This document shows positions 5,510-14,168 of a stretch of DNA of 35,693 nucleotides, piece by piece. A program made the position numbers and the translations under genes. Source of the stretch: an uncultured Eubacteriales bacterium (GTDB lineage: Bacteria > Bacillota > Clostridia > Oscillospirales > Oscillospiraceae); contig UQWH01000017.1 in the NCBI GenBank assembly GCA_900544705.1, positions 1 through 35,693 on the forward strand. Reading direction: 5' to 3'. Below the pieces are notes generated by a model. The model saw only the letters and a program-made list of their open reading frames with translations. It did no database searches and had not been told where the DNA came from. Positions within the stretch are counted from its first letter, which is position 1, and each line of letters opens with the position of its first letter.

Positions 5510-7790
5510 TTTCAGTTTCCTCCTCTATCAAAAATACGTTTGAGCCAAAATCTCCCTGCACGCGCAGCGCGGGATCGTAGCCCGTCCCGGCAAAGCGCGC
5601 CGGAAGCGGGATGCCGGCGTGCAGCGCCGCGCCGGACACCGTCAGCTCCAGCGCGCCGTCATACATCCGGTAGTGCTTGTCCACCGTGGACAGGAGCAGT
5701 CCGCCGGGCTTCATGCGCACCGGTGCGACATGGCGCAGCAGGGAGCCGAAGCCGCCCACTCGCAAAAGCTGCGGCCGCGACGCCACATGATAGCGCTTTT
5801 GCGGATCCAGTCCAGCCGGACGCAGGAATTCGTAGCCCGCCGCGGCAGGCACAAGCCGGTGAAACAGCCCGACAAGCGTTTTCCCTTCCCCCTGCACCTG
5901 CCAGCAGACGGCATTTTCCTCGCAGGACAGCCGCCGGAAGCGGCCAAACTGGAAGGTTTCGCGGTGCGCCTTGTAAAACGCGATCTGCGCCGCGATCTCC
6001 GTCCGCTCCACGGGAGAAAGCTCGTCTAGGTCAAGCTCATAGCCGAGTACGCCGAAGAAGCTCACGTTCCCGCGCGTGGACAGGGGCGTGGCGCGCAGGG
6101 TCTGCGCATGCGGCGACTGCGAAACGTGCGCGCCCCACGCGGACTGGGGATAGAGGTAGCTCAGGCCATCCTGAATGTCCAGCCGTTCGATGGGGTCGGT
6201 GTCGTCCGAGGCCCAGATCTGCGGGGAAAAGCAGAGCATCCCAAGATCGAAGCGCCCGCCGCCGGAGGCGCAGCTTTCCAGCAGAATCTGCGGCCGCGCA
6301 TCGAAAATGCGGTGCAGCACCTCGTAAAGCCCCAGCACGTTCCTGTGCGCCGCAGCGCCCAGCGCCGGACTGTGCCGGTTCATGTCCCACTTGACATAGG
6401 AGATGGGCGCGGAATCGAGCAGCGCGCCGACCTTTTCGACAATATAGTCCCGCACCTCCGGGCGGCTCAGATCAAGCCGGAGCTGATGCCTGCCCAGAAG
6501 CGGCAGGTGCTGCTCCGGGACCACCCAGTCCGGGTGCGCGCGGTAGAGTGCGCTGTCCGGATTCACCGATTCCGGTTCGACCCACAGGCCGAAGTCCAGC
6601 CCCATGGCGTTCAGCTTTTCCCCCAGACGCTTCAGGCCGCCCGGCAGTTTCTTCGTGTTGACGTCGTAGTCGCCCAGCCCCGCGCGGTCGCTGTTTCGCG
6701 CACCGAACCAGCCGTCGTCCAGCACAAACAGCTCGCAGCCCAGCTCTTTGGCCTGCTTTGCAAGGTGCAGCAGCTTCCGCTCGGAGAAGTCGAACATACA
6801 CCCCTCCCAGCTGTTGTAGAGAACGGGGCGCGGCCGGTTCTGCCAGTATTCCGGAACGATGTGGCGGTTCACGTGCGCGTGCATGGCCGCAGACAGGCCG
6901 CCAAACCCGGCATCAGAAAAGGCCAGCACCGCCTCCGGCGTTTCAAAGCACGCGCCGGGCGCAAGCTCCCAGTGAAAATCCGCCGGGCTGATGCCCTGCA
7001 TCACGCGCGTCAGCCCTTGCAGGCTGCGCCGCGCAGAGGCATAGTGGCTGCCGGAATAGATCAGATTGACGCCGTAGACGCGTCCCTGCGTTTCCCCGGT
7101 CTCCGGTTCCGCCAGCAGGAAGCCGCAGTTGACCCGATTGGAAGAATCACCGCAGACGCTCTCATTGACCACGCCAGCCTGTCCCACGTCCGTGACGCGC
7201 CGGTGCGTTTCGGCGATCCAGCCGCCGTGGAAGCTGTGCATCCGAAACTTTCCCGGCAGATCCATGCAGAAGCTCATCAGCTTATGCATCGTAACAGGCA
7301 AATCGCCGCAGTTTTCCAGCACCGCGCGGCGCGTGAAGGCCGTTTCAGACACGCCATAAAACAGCCGCAGCCGCAGCTTCTGCGTTTCGTCCGTGAGCCA
7401 CAGCTCCAGCGTTTCTCCCCCGCGCGACTGCGGCAGGCCGGAGGTCATGGGCGCGCCGCCCTCGTGAAGCGCGAAACCCGCATAGCGGAATTCCGTGGAG
7501 AGCGGTTCGCCGCCTCTTGAAAGGGATATGGGGCTTTCGCGGTAGTCGCCGCGCCCCGCGCCGCTCCATTCCAGCGGCAGCACATCAAGGCAGGCGGCGT
7601 TATCCTCTTCATCGAATTGGACGCTGTCGCCCCAGCCCAGTCCCGACCGGACGGCAAGCGCCTGCGCATCCTCCGTGTAAACCGGCGTGCCGAAATGCAG
7701 ATGCTCCAAAAAGCCCTCCGGGCGGACGCGCAGCAGATAGGAGGCCGTTTCATTCTGCAGGTGGAATACGCCGCTATTCTCTGTGATCAT
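5496..7790 (-). CDS. Alpha-galactosidase, GH36
   Basis: Releases terminal alpha-linked galactose from melibiose, raffinose-type sugars or galactosides. The 764-residue protein has the N-terminal beta-sandwich, then the TIM barrel with LFVLDDGWFGARNSD (about 354-368), FGLWVEPESVNPDS (about 400-413), YVKWDMNR with the nucleophile Asp469, CASGGGRFDLGML (about 507-519) and WASDDTD holding the acid/base Asp (about 526-532), and a C-terminal beta domain. There is no signal peptide, so it acts inside the cell on imported sugar. Its start overlaps the end of the GH1 gene by 4 bases (ATGA) and its end overlaps the symporter start by 14, a tight operon. GH36 activity is confident; the natural substrate is not. 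Confidence 0.93.
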   Translation of the reverse strand: MITENSGVFHLQNETASYLLRVRPEGFLEHLHFGTPVYTEDAQALAVRSGLGWGDSVQFDEEDNAACLDVLPLEWSGAGRGDYRESPISLSRGGEPLSTEFRYAGFALHEGGAPMTSGLPQSRGGETLELWLTDETQKLRLRLFYGVSETAFTRRAVLENCGDLPVTMHKLMSFCMDLPGKFRMHSFHGGWIAETHRRVTDVGQAGVVNESVCGDSSNRVNCGFLLAEPETGETQGRVYGVNLIYSGSHYASARRSLQGLTRVMQGISPADFHWELAPGACFETPEAVLAFSDAGFGGLSAAMHAHVNRHIVPEYWQNRPRPVLYNSWEGCMFDFSERKLLHLAKQAKELGCELFVLDDGWFGARNSDRAGLGDYDVNTKKLPGGLKRLGEKLNAMGLDFGLWVEPESVNPDSALYRAHPDWVVPEQHLPLLGRHQLRLDLSRPEVRDYIVEKVGALLDSAPISYVKWDMNRHSPALGAAAHRNVLGLYEVLHRIFDARPQILLESCASGGGRFDLGMLCFSPQIWASDDTDPIERLDIQDGLSYLYPQSAWGAHVSQSPHAQTLRATPLSTRGNVSFFGVLGYELDLDELSPVERTEIAAQIAFYKAHRETFQFGRFRRLSCEENAVCWQVQGEGKTLVGLFHRLVPAAAGYEFLRPAGLDPQKRYHVASRPQLLRVGGFGSLLRHVAPVRMKPGGLLLSTVDKHYRMYDGALELTVSGAALHAGIPLPARFAGTGYDPALRVQGDFGSNVFLIEEETENEES

Positions 7791-9073
7791 CGGACGTCGT
7801 AGACCTCCCCTGCAACATAGTGCTCAAAAGCGGAGTCCGTGACGCCGCCGTTTGCGATCACGTCCCGGTAGAATTCACCGGAGCGCTTGACGGTGCGTTT
7901 CTGCGTATCGTAGTCAATATGTACCAGCCCGAAGCGGGCGCTGTAGCCCTCGATCCACTCGAAGTTATCACAGAAGCACCAGTGGTAGTAGCGCTCAAAA
8001 GGCAGCCCGGAGGCGCACAGCGCGGCCAGATGCTCGTAAATGTACCGGGCGCGAAAACGGTCGTCATTGTCGCAGGTGCCGTTTTCCGTGACCCAGAGCG
8101 GGCGCGGCAGCACCTTCTGGAGCTTTTCCGCGCAGCGCACGAGTCCTTCCGGATAAATTTCCCAGTCCAGATCGTTGCGGGGCGAATTCTCGCGCACGCC
8201 GTCGGCAAGGCCGGACACCGTCGAGCGGGTGTAGTAGTTCACGCCGTTGAAATCGCAGTATTCGCCCAGCTGCACCTTCCAGTGGTCGTGCAGCGGCAGA
8301 CGGAATTCCCCGCGGCCCATCGCCAGCGTCAGCGCACCCTGAAACAGCCATTCCGCCGCGCGCGCAAGCCCACGGTGGACGGGATTTTTGGGGTTCTTCG
8401 GATCAAACACCCGCACGTGGTTCGCAAAGCCTACCATCGTATCCGTATATCCCATTTTCCCCCGGATCTCGTGCAGCATGGTATAGGCACGGATATGGCA
8501 ATAAGCCATATTTTCCATCACGCGGAAGGTCTGTCGGTAGGATTTCCGCCCCGGCGGCCACGCACCGAAGCAATAGCCGTTCGTCGCATAGACGTTCGGC
8601 TCGTTGATGGTGATCCATTCGCTGACCAGATCGCCGAAGCTCTCGCCGCACAGCCGGACATAGTCCAGAAAATCCTCCAGATTCTCCCGGCGGACAAAGC
8701 CGTCCTTTTCCTCAAACCACATGGGATTGGAAAAATGATGGATGGTGACCAGCGGCCGGATGCCCAGCTCACGCAGATAGGACAACTCCTCGCGGTAATG
8801 GTCTATGGCCTCCTGCGATGGCTTGCCCTGCTCCGGCACGAGCCGCGCCCATTCCAGTCCCAGCCGGCACACGCGCAGCCCCATGGAGGCCATAAGGTCG
8901 CAGTCCTCGCGCCAGCGGTTCCAGTGGTCGTTGGCCAGCGCCGGGTCGGAGCCGTCCTTGATATGACCCCGATGGAACCAGTCGTTCCAATTGCTTCCGA
9001 CCTCTCCGCCCTCGATCTGGGTCGAGGCAGAGGAGACGCCCAGCAAAAAATGTTCCGGGAAGCGCAGCTTCAT
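7787..9073 (-). CDS. GH1 family beta-glycosidase
   Basis: A 428-residue retaining glycosidase. It starts FPEHFLLGVSSASTQIEGG (the GH1 N-terminal signature), has WITINEPN with acid/base Glu158 and LWVTENG with nucleophile Glu330, and conserved HHFSNP and GVNYYTRS. No signal peptide, so it is cytoplasmic. It lacks an obvious phospho-sugar pocket signature that I can assign, and the operon carries a symporter rather than a PTS, so beta-glucosidase or beta-galactosidase on free sugar is more likely than 6-phospho-beta-glucosidase; this is inference. It is the first gene of the operon, behind the promoter at 9110-9138, and overlaps the GH36 start by 4 bases. Confidence 0.92.
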   Translation of the reverse strand: MKLRFPEHFLLGVSSASTQIEGGEVGSNWNDWFHRGHIKDGSDPALANDHWNRWREDCDLMASMGLRVCRLGLEWARLVPEQGKPSQEAIDHYREELSYLRELGIRPLVTIHHFSNPMWFEEKDGFVRRENLEDFLDYVRLCGESFGDLVSEWITINEPNVYATNGYCFGAWPPGRKSYRQTFRVMENMAYCHIRAYTMLHEIRGKMGYTDTMVGFANHVRVFDPKNPKNPVHRGLARAAEWLFQGALTLAMGRGEFRLPLHDHWKVQLGEYCDFNGVNYYTRSTVSGLADGVRENSPRNDLDWEIYPEGLVRCAEKLQKVLPRPLWVTENGTCDNDDRFRARYIYEHLAALCASGLPFERYYHWCFCDNFEWIEGYSARFGLVHIDYDTQKRTVKRSGEFYRDVIANGGVTDSAFEHYVAGEVYDVR

Positions 9074-9109
9074 CCGTAGATGCCCCCTTTGTGCAAATTA
9101 TATAACCTT

Positions 9110-9138
9110 ATAGTATCGCCTCCGGCGTTTTCTGTCAA
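9110..9138 (-). promoter_or_regulatory. Promoter of GH1-GH36-symporter operon
   Basis: Read on the minus strand: TTGACA (9138-9133), 17-base spacer, TACTAT (9115-9110). The spacer contains the short palindrome CGCC-TCC-GGCG (9117-9127 on plus), a possible operator. Confidence 0.8.
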
Positions 9139-9152
9139 TTCTTTTCTTTTAT

Positions 9153-9181
9153 TTGACTCCGCTGCGTACCTATGCTACAAT
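9153..9181 (+). promoter_or_regulatory. Promoter of GH13 gene
   Basis: TTGACT (9153-9158), 17-base spacer, TACAAT (9176-9181) with TGC ahead of the -10. Only 14 bases separate this -35 from that of the divergent sugar operon, so the two may share a regulator. Confidence 0.85.
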
Positions 9182-9204
9182 AGCCACGAAGGGATGTGAC
9201 CGAA

Positions 9205-10857
9205 ATGGCACGCGACCGCTGGTACAAGGATATGGTATTTTACCAGATCTGGCCCAGGAGCTTTTACGACGGAAACGGCGACGGCATGGGCGATCTATGG
9301 GGCGTTTATAAAAAACTGGATTACCTGAAAAGCCTGGGTGTGGACGGCGTATGGTTCTCGCCGCTCTACCCCTCCCCCGGCGCAGACTGCGGCTATGACA
9401 TCGCAGACTACATGGACATCGACCCCATGTACGGCGGCATGGAGGCTTTCCGCAAGGTGCTCGACGGCCTGCATGAGCGCGGCATGAAGCTCATCATGGA
9501 TCTGGTCATCAACCACACCAGCGACGAGCACGAGTGGTTCCAGAAATCCCGCCGCCGCATCGAGCCCTACACCGACTACTACATCTGGCGGCCCGCCGGA
9601 AAAAACGGCAAGCTCCCCAACAACTGGGACAGCCATTTTGAGGGTAAGGCCTGGCAGTGGGACGAGGTGCGGCAGGAATACTACCTGCATCTGTTCGCCG
9701 TCAAACAGCCCGACCTGAATATGGACAACCCCCTCGTGCGCGAGGAGGTCAAGAGAATTCTGCGCTTCTGGCTGGATATGGGCGTCGACGGCTTCCGGGA
9801 GGACGTCATCACCCTGATCTCCAAAAAAGAGGGGCTTCCCAATGACCGTCTTTTCCCCATCTATCGCGGCATCCGCTTCTATAATCACGGGCCGCACATC
9901 CATGAATATTTGCAGGAGTTCCGCCGTGATGTGCTCGACCACTACTCCTGCATGACGCTGGCCGAAGCCGTACTTGTCACGCCGAAGCGCGCGCTGGACT
10001 ATATCGCGGAGGACGGTCCGGCGGAGATGGACATGATGATCCAGTTTCAGTGCATGTGCGCCGACTGCTTTTTCACGGATTATCTTCCGACCAAGTTTTC
10101 CCTACGGCGTCTGCGCCGTGCGTTCGGCAACTGGCAGCGCAAGCTGGACGGCCGCGCGTGGAATATGCTCTATCTGGAAAACCATGACCATCCGCGGGTC
10201 CTCTCGCGCTACGGCTCGGAAAAATACCGCACAGAAAGCGGCAAAATGCTGGCCGCGTCCTACCTCTTCCAGAAGGGAACGCCTTTCGTCTATCAGGGGC
10301 AGGAGATCGGCATGACCAACTGGCGCCCGGAAAGCGCGGAAATGTACGAGGATGTTCAGACACGCAACCAGTGTCTGAACCTCAAGGGCGATAAGCGCCT
10401 GAAGCGTCTCTGGCGCGGCTCGCGCGACTCCGCCCGCACGCCTGTGCAGTGGTCAGCGGAGAAGAATGCCGGCTTCACCACCGGCGAGCCGTGGTTTTAT
10501 GTCAACTCAAACTATCCGGAGATCAATGTCGCCGCGCAGGAAAACGACCCAGACTCCGTTCTGAACTTCTACCGCAAGGCCATCCGCCTGCGCAAGGAGC
10601 TGCCCGTGGTGCGTCACGGCAGCTACCGCGAGTTCTACCGCCACTCCGGCAAGCTCTACGTCTACACCCGCGAAACGGAAACCCAGCGTCTGCTGGTCGT
10701 TTGCTCCTTTACAGAAAAACCCGTCCGCTTCCGCGCGCCGAAGGGCTATCGCCTGTCGGAGATGGAGCTGCTGCTGCAAAACTACGACGCGCAGCCCGGC
10801 GGCAACGACTTTGTGACAAAGCCCTACGAAACACGTGTCTACCTGCAAAATCTATAA
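9205..10857 (+). CDS. Alpha-glucosidase, GH13 (oligo-1,6-glucosidase type)
   Basis: Hydrolyses alpha-glucosidic bonds of short malto- or isomalto-oligosaccharides in the cytoplasm. The 550-residue protein has the GH13 regions in order: DLVINHTSDEH (about 99-109), DGFREDVI with nucleophile Asp200, TLAEA with acid/base Glu254, and ENHDHPR with Asp328, plus a C-terminal beta domain. Val after the nucleophile Asp is the residue usually seen in 1,6-specific enzymes of this group. ATG 9205 is chosen because GAAGGGA (9188-9194) is 10 bases upstream; GTG 9196 would be too close. No signal peptide. Divergent from the GH1/GH36 operon, so probably part of the same sugar-use locus. Confidence 0.9.
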   Translation: MARDRWYKDMVFYQIWPRSFYDGNGDGMGDLWGVYKKLDYLKSLGVDGVWFSPLYPSPGADCGYDIADYMDIDPMYGGMEAFRKVLDGLHERGMKLIMDLVINHTSDEHEWFQKSRRRIEPYTDYYIWRPAGKNGKLPNNWDSHFEGKAWQWDEVRQEYYLHLFAVKQPDLNMDNPLVREEVKRILRFWLDMGVDGFREDVITLISKKEGLPNDRLFPIYRGIRFYNHGPHIHEYLQEFRRDVLDHYSCMTLAEAVLVTPKRALDYIAEDGPAEMDMMIQFQCMCADCFFTDYLPTKFSLRRLRRAFGNWQRKLDGRAWNMLYLENHDHPRVLSRYGSEKYRTESGKMLAASYLFQKGTPFVYQGQEIGMTNWRPESAEMYEDVQTRNQCLNLKGDKRLKRLWRGSRDSARTPVQWSAEKNAGFTTGEPWFYVNSNYPEINVAAQENDPDSVLNFYRKAIRLRKELPVVRHGSYREFYRHSGKLYVYTRETETQRLLVVCSFTEKPVRFRAPKGYRLSEMELLLQNYDAQPGGNDFVTKPYETRVYLQNL

Positions 10858-10863
10858 AAATGT

Positions 10864-10898
10864 GCCGCTCTTTTCCTTCGAAAAGAGCGGCAGTTTTA
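10864..10898. terminator. Terminator between GH13 gene and feoB
   Basis: GCCGCTCTTTTC (10864-10875) pairs with GAAAAGAGCGGC (10880-10891), followed by AGTTTTAT. The reverse side of the stem is followed by ACATTTTTAT, so it can serve both convergent genes. Confidence 0.88.
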
Positions 10899-12725
10899 TA
10901 ACAGCCAGTTCAGAAGCGCGCAGAGTGCCGCGCCGAAGGCCGTCGGCAGCAGGATGGCCAGCAGCGTCCAGCGCAGACTCCCCGTTTCCTTTTTGATGGT
11001 CATCAGCGTGGTCGTGCAGGGCCAGTGAAAGAGGAAAAACACGATCGTGCAGAGAGAATTCTGCCACGTCCACTGATGCTCCGCCAGGATCGCGCCCATC
11101 TCCGCCGAGCTCTCCGCGCCGCAGATACCGCCCGCCGTCAGGATCATCATCAGAACGGGCAGAACCAGCTCGTTAGCCGGGCTGCCCAGCACGAAGGCCA
11201 TCAGTACCGCACCGGTCATGCCCAGTGCGCCCGCCGGCGCATTCAAAAGCGCCGCGGCGGATTGCAGCAGGCTCTCCCCGCCGACGTGCAGATTAGCCAG
11301 CAGCCAGATCACAAGCCCCGCCGGTGCGGCCACCGCCGCGGCACGGCCGAGGACGAAGAGCGTCCGGTCTTTGATCGAGCGCACGATCACCTGCCAGATG
11401 CGCGGGCGGCGGTAGGGCGGCAGCTCCAGCGCAAAGGAGGAGCTCTCCCCGCGCAGCACCGTGCGATGCAGCAGGCCGGAAGCCGCCAGCGTCATCAGCA
11501 CGGACAGCAGCACACAGCCCGTCAGGCACAGCGCGCCCAGAAGCGAGGAGCCATGGGAAAAGCTCAGGCTGATCAGAAAGATCAGCGCCGGGAAGCGGCC
11601 GTTGCAGGGTACGAACGCATTGGTCAGCACCGCGATCTTCCGCTCCCGCGGCGAGTCAATGATCCGGCAGCCCACGACGCCCGCCGCGTTGCAGCCGAAG
11701 CCCATGCACATCGTCAGCGCCTGCTTGCCGCAGGCACCCGCGCGGTAAAAGCCGTGATCCATCAGAAACGCCACGCGCGGCAGGTAGCCGAAGTCCTCCA
11801 AAATCGTGAAGATCGGGAAAAAGATCGCCATCGGCGGCAGCATCACGGAAACGACCCGCGCGGTCGTGGCATAGACGCCGTCGAGCAGCGCGCCCTGCAC
11901 TGTATCGGGCAGCCGCAGCATCTCCGCGCCGTAGCGCAGGAGCAGCCCCAGCCGGTCGAAGCACCATTGCAGTCCCTCGGAGGGGTAGTTTGCTCCGGCG
12001 ATCGTCAGCCAGAATACGCCGAGCAGCAGCACAAGCAGCACCAGATACCCGAAAAACGGATGCAGCAGCACGCTGTCCAGCCGCTGTGTCAGGGTATGCT
12101 CCGTTTTCTGCGGCGCGCCCTGCGCCGCACGCGCCAGCGTTTCCGCCCGGCGCACGAAGCCGCGCGCGATCGCGTCGGATTCCGCCTCCGTCGCGCCGCG
12201 GATGCGTCCGCCGCCCTCTGCACACAGGGGATAGAAGCCGTCGCAAACTTCGCGCACCGCCTCCTGCAATTCCGCAACTCCCTCGCCGGTCCCGGCGGAG
12301 GTCGTCACCACCGGTACACGCAGGGAGCGCTCCAGAAGGCGGGCATCGATCGTCAGACCCGCCCGCGCCGCCTCATCCATCAGATTGACACAGAGCACGA
12401 CTCGCGGCGTCAGCTCCAGAATTTGCAGCGCCAGACAGAGCGTCCGTTCCAGGCAGGTTGCATCGCAGATCACCACCGTGCAGTCCGCACCGCCTTCGCG
12501 CAGAAACTGCTCCGCCACTGCCTCCTCCTGCGAGCGGCTGACCAGAGAGTATGTACCGGGCAGATCGGCCAGCCGGTAGGACTCTCCTTTATATTCATAG
12601 CTTCCCTGCGCCAGCTCCACCGTCTTGCCGGGCCAGTTCCCAGTGTGCTGATTCAGGCCGGTCAGGGCGTTAAACAGCGTACTTTTCCCAACATTTGGAT
12701 TTCCGGCAAGCGCAACAAGCCTCAC
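10896..12725 (-). CDS. feoB: Ferrous iron transporter B
   Basis: FeoB is the GTP-dependent inner-membrane Fe2+ importer. From GTG 12725 it is 609 residues: G domain with GNPNVGKST (G1), DLPGTYSL (G3) and NLMDEA (G4), a helical GDI-like segment, then the membrane part with MGFGCNAAGVVGCRIIDS and the paired FVPCNGRFPAL Gate motif, and a final HWPCTTTLMTI. This is shorter than the roughly 700-residue enterobacterial form. The GTG overlaps the feoA stop (GTGA) and has GGAGGTGGAGG upstream; the frame is open further 5' but that would only read feoA out of frame. Probably regulated by iron with feoA. Confidence 0.95.
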   Translation of the reverse strand: MRLVALAGNPNVGKSTLFNALTGLNQHTGNWPGKTVELAQGSYEYKGESYRLADLPGTYSLVSRSQEEAVAEQFLREGGADCTVVICDATCLERTLCLALQILELTPRVVLCVNLMDEAARAGLTIDARLLERSLRVPVVTTSAGTGEGVAELQEAVREVCDGFYPLCAEGGGRIRGATEAESDAIARGFVRRAETLARAAQGAPQKTEHTLTQRLDSVLLHPFFGYLVLLVLLLGVFWLTIAGANYPSEGLQWCFDRLGLLLRYGAEMLRLPDTVQGALLDGVYATTARVVSVMLPPMAIFFPIFTILEDFGYLPRVAFLMDHGFYRAGACGKQALTMCMGFGCNAAGVVGCRIIDSPRERKIAVLTNAFVPCNGRFPALIFLISLSFSHGSSLLGALCLTGCVLLSVLMTLAASGLLHRTVLRGESSSFALELPPYRRPRIWQVIVRSIKDRTLFVLGRAAAVAAPAGLVIWLLANLHVGGESLLQSAAALLNAPAGALGMTGAVLMAFVLGSPANELVLPVLMMILTAGGICGAESSAEMGAILAEHQWTWQNSLCTIVFFLFHWPCTTTLMTIKKETGSLRWTLLAILLPTAFGAALCALLNWLL

Positions 12726-12952
12726 TTTTCCTCCACCTCCACACAGATGCGCGCGCTGTCCTCCCGGCGCAGCGCGACCATCGTTCCGCGGAAGCTGTAG
12801 ATCACGGGGTCGCCCGCCAGCGCGCGGCGGACGCAGCGCACCTGCGTCCCCTCGATCAGGCCGAGATCCAGAAGCCGCCGCCGGATCGCGCCGCCGAGCA
12901 GCAGCGCCGTGACGTTTGCGGTCTGTCCGGCGGAAAGCCGGTTCAAAGTCAT
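12722..12952 (-). CDS. feoA: Ferrous iron transport protein A
   Basis: A 76-residue SH3-like FeoA protein (MTLNRLSAGQTANVTALL, RRRLLDLGLIEGTQVRCVRR, GDPVIYSFRGTMVALRREDS). FeoA is a small cytoplasmic partner thought to modulate FeoB. The LDLGLIEGT segment is the family hallmark. Its stop overlaps the feoB start by 4 bases (GTGA), so the pair is translationally coupled. A clear GTAGGAGG lies upstream of ATG 12952. The promoter lies in the 135-base divergent gap to the ATPase gene at 13088, but I could not find a good -35. Confidence 0.93.
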   Translation of the reverse strand: MTLNRLSAGQTANVTALLLGGAIRRRLLDLGLIEGTQVRCVRRALAGDPVIYSFRGTMVALRREDSARICVEVEEK

Positions 12953-12985
12953 TCCACGTTCCTCCTACCATCGTTTGCTAACACA

Positions 12986-13066
12986 GTCTATACAGTCGGA
13001 TGGGTTTTTGTGCTTTTTCTGTCTGCTCTGCACATGCGGCACCGCCGCAGCATAAACCATATAGAC
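12986..13066. repeat. Inverted GTCTATA/TATAGAC pair between feoA and ATPase gene
   Basis: GTCTATA (12986-12992) and TATAGAC (13060-13066) are exact inverted copies, 67 bases apart, each facing its own gene. CAGTC also repeats around the first copy (CAGTC-TATA-CAGTC). A perfect hairpin TGCGGC-ACC-GCCGCA (13035-13049) lies between them. They could be -10 boxes of divergent promoters, or half-sites of a regulator; neither has a convincing -35. Confidence 0.4.
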
Positions 13067-13087
13067 AGACTGATAGGAGGCAAAGCT

Positions 13088-14131
13088 ATGACTTCAACCT
13101 TTTTCCTTGGCGCCTGCACGCCGCAGGGCTTTCTTTCCCACTACGATTCTCTCTTTGACGAGCTGGAACGGCTTTATATCATCAAAGGCGGCTCCGGCTG
13201 CGGCAAGTCCACCTTCATGCGCAAAATCGGCGCAGAGGCCGAAGTGCGCGGTCTGGACGTTTCCTACATTCTCTGCTCCTCCGATCCGGAATCCCTCGAC
13301 GGTGTGCTTCTTCCCGCGCTTTCGCTCGGATTTGTGGACGGAACCGCGCCGCACATTCTGGAGCCGCGGCTGTGCGGCGGCAGCGCCAACTACCTGAACT
13401 TCGGAGAATTCTATGACGCCGCCCTCCGGACAAACGAGGCGGAAATCTGTCAGACACAGCGCGAAAACACCGCACAGTACCCGCACGTGACCGCCTGCCT
13501 TGCCGCTGCCGACAAGCTGCTTGATTCCGTGCGCATCTCGACCGCCGGCGTATCCTATGACGAGGAAATTCATGCCATTGCGGAATGCCTCGCCCTCTCT
13601 GCGCTGAAGCCGGTCGGCGACCGTCCGCGCTGCAAGAAGCGCTTTCTGGAGGCCGTCACCCCCGCCGGAGGGTGGCTCTGTGCGGAAAGCGCGGGTGCGC
13701 TCTGCGAGCGCGTCTATGTGCTGCGTGACGACTATCTTCTTGCGCCGCGGCTTTTGGAGCTGCTTTTGCAGCGTGCGCTGTCCCTTGGGCATGAATGTAT
13801 CGCCTGCTATTCGCCCTTGCAGCCGCAGGGCGCGCCTGCCCATCTGCTGATTCCCAGTGCCGGCGCCGCTTTCCTCTGCGATACGGGCGCGCATCCCTAC
13901 GAGGGCGACACCTTCTGCCGGCTTGACCTCAATTCCACGCTGCCGCCGGAGCTGCGGCAGGAGCTGCAATTCTATCTGGATACAACAAGGCTTCTTCTGC
14001 GGCAGGCCGTGCTGCATATGCAGAAGGCCAAGCGCCTGCACGATCGGATCGAGCTTCTCTGCCGCCCCTTTGTGGACTTCGACGCCGTGGACCGCCTGAC
14101 GGAAACCACGATCGCGCAGATTTTCGGATAA
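13088..14131 (+). CDS. P-loop ATPase with duplicated domain (PRK06851-like)
   Basis: A 347-residue protein starting at ATG 13088 behind TAGGAGG. The N-terminal half has LYIIKGGSGCGKSTFMRKIG (Walker A, about 37-56) followed by a CSSDPESLDGVLLP motif. The C-terminal half repeats the same plan from AVTPAGGWLCAES: ERVYVLRDDYLLAPRLLELL, then CYSPLQPQGAPAHLLIPSAG. The Walker A position of the second copy reads DDYLLAP, so that P-loop is lost. It resembles conserved Firmicute P-loop proteins of unknown function that carry two such domains. There is no signal peptide or membrane span. It is divergent from feoAB, but no functional link is known. The frame is open upstream of 13088 without similarity. 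Confidence 0.75.
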   Translation: MTSTFFLGACTPQGFLSHYDSLFDELERLYIIKGGSGCGKSTFMRKIGAEAEVRGLDVSYILCSSDPESLDGVLLPALSLGFVDGTAPHILEPRLCGGSANYLNFGEFYDAALRTNEAEICQTQRENTAQYPHVTACLAAADKLLDSVRISTAGVSYDEEIHAIAECLALSALKPVGDRPRCKKRFLEAVTPAGGWLCAESAGALCERVYVLRDDYLLAPRLLELLLQRALSLGHECIACYSPLQPQGAPAHLLIPSAGAAFLCDTGAHPYEGDTFCRLDLNSTLPPELRQELQFYLDTTRLLLRQAVLHMQKAKRLHDRIELLCRPFVDFDAVDRLTETTIAQIFG

Positions 14132-14134
14132 CAC

Positions 14135-14167
14135 AAGGCCGCTGGCAGAAGCCAGCGGCCTTTCTTT
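14135..14167. terminator. Terminator between ATPase and flavoprotein genes
   Basis: AAGGCCGCTGGC (14135-14146) pairs with GCCAGCGGCCTT (14151-14162) around AGAA, followed by TCTTT. The genes converge here, and the reverse strand reads AAGGCC-stem then TTGTGTT, so its reverse activity is weaker. Confidence 0.85.
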
Positions 14168-14168
14168 A

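Noticed and set aside
3962..6394. Open frame of about 810 codons on the plus strand
   Set aside because: It is antisense to the symporter and GH36 genes, has a His/Asp/Arg-rich composition typical of GC-rich antisense frames, and shows no motif.
9117..9127. CGCC-TCC-GGCG as an operator
   Set aside because: Only 4-bp arms in GC-rich DNA; reported as part of the promoter note but not as a site.
12695..13087. N-terminal extension of the P-loop ATPase
   Set aside because: The open frame upstream of 13088 reads antisense to feoA/feoB and the divergent leader; ATG 13088 has a strong TAGGAGG.
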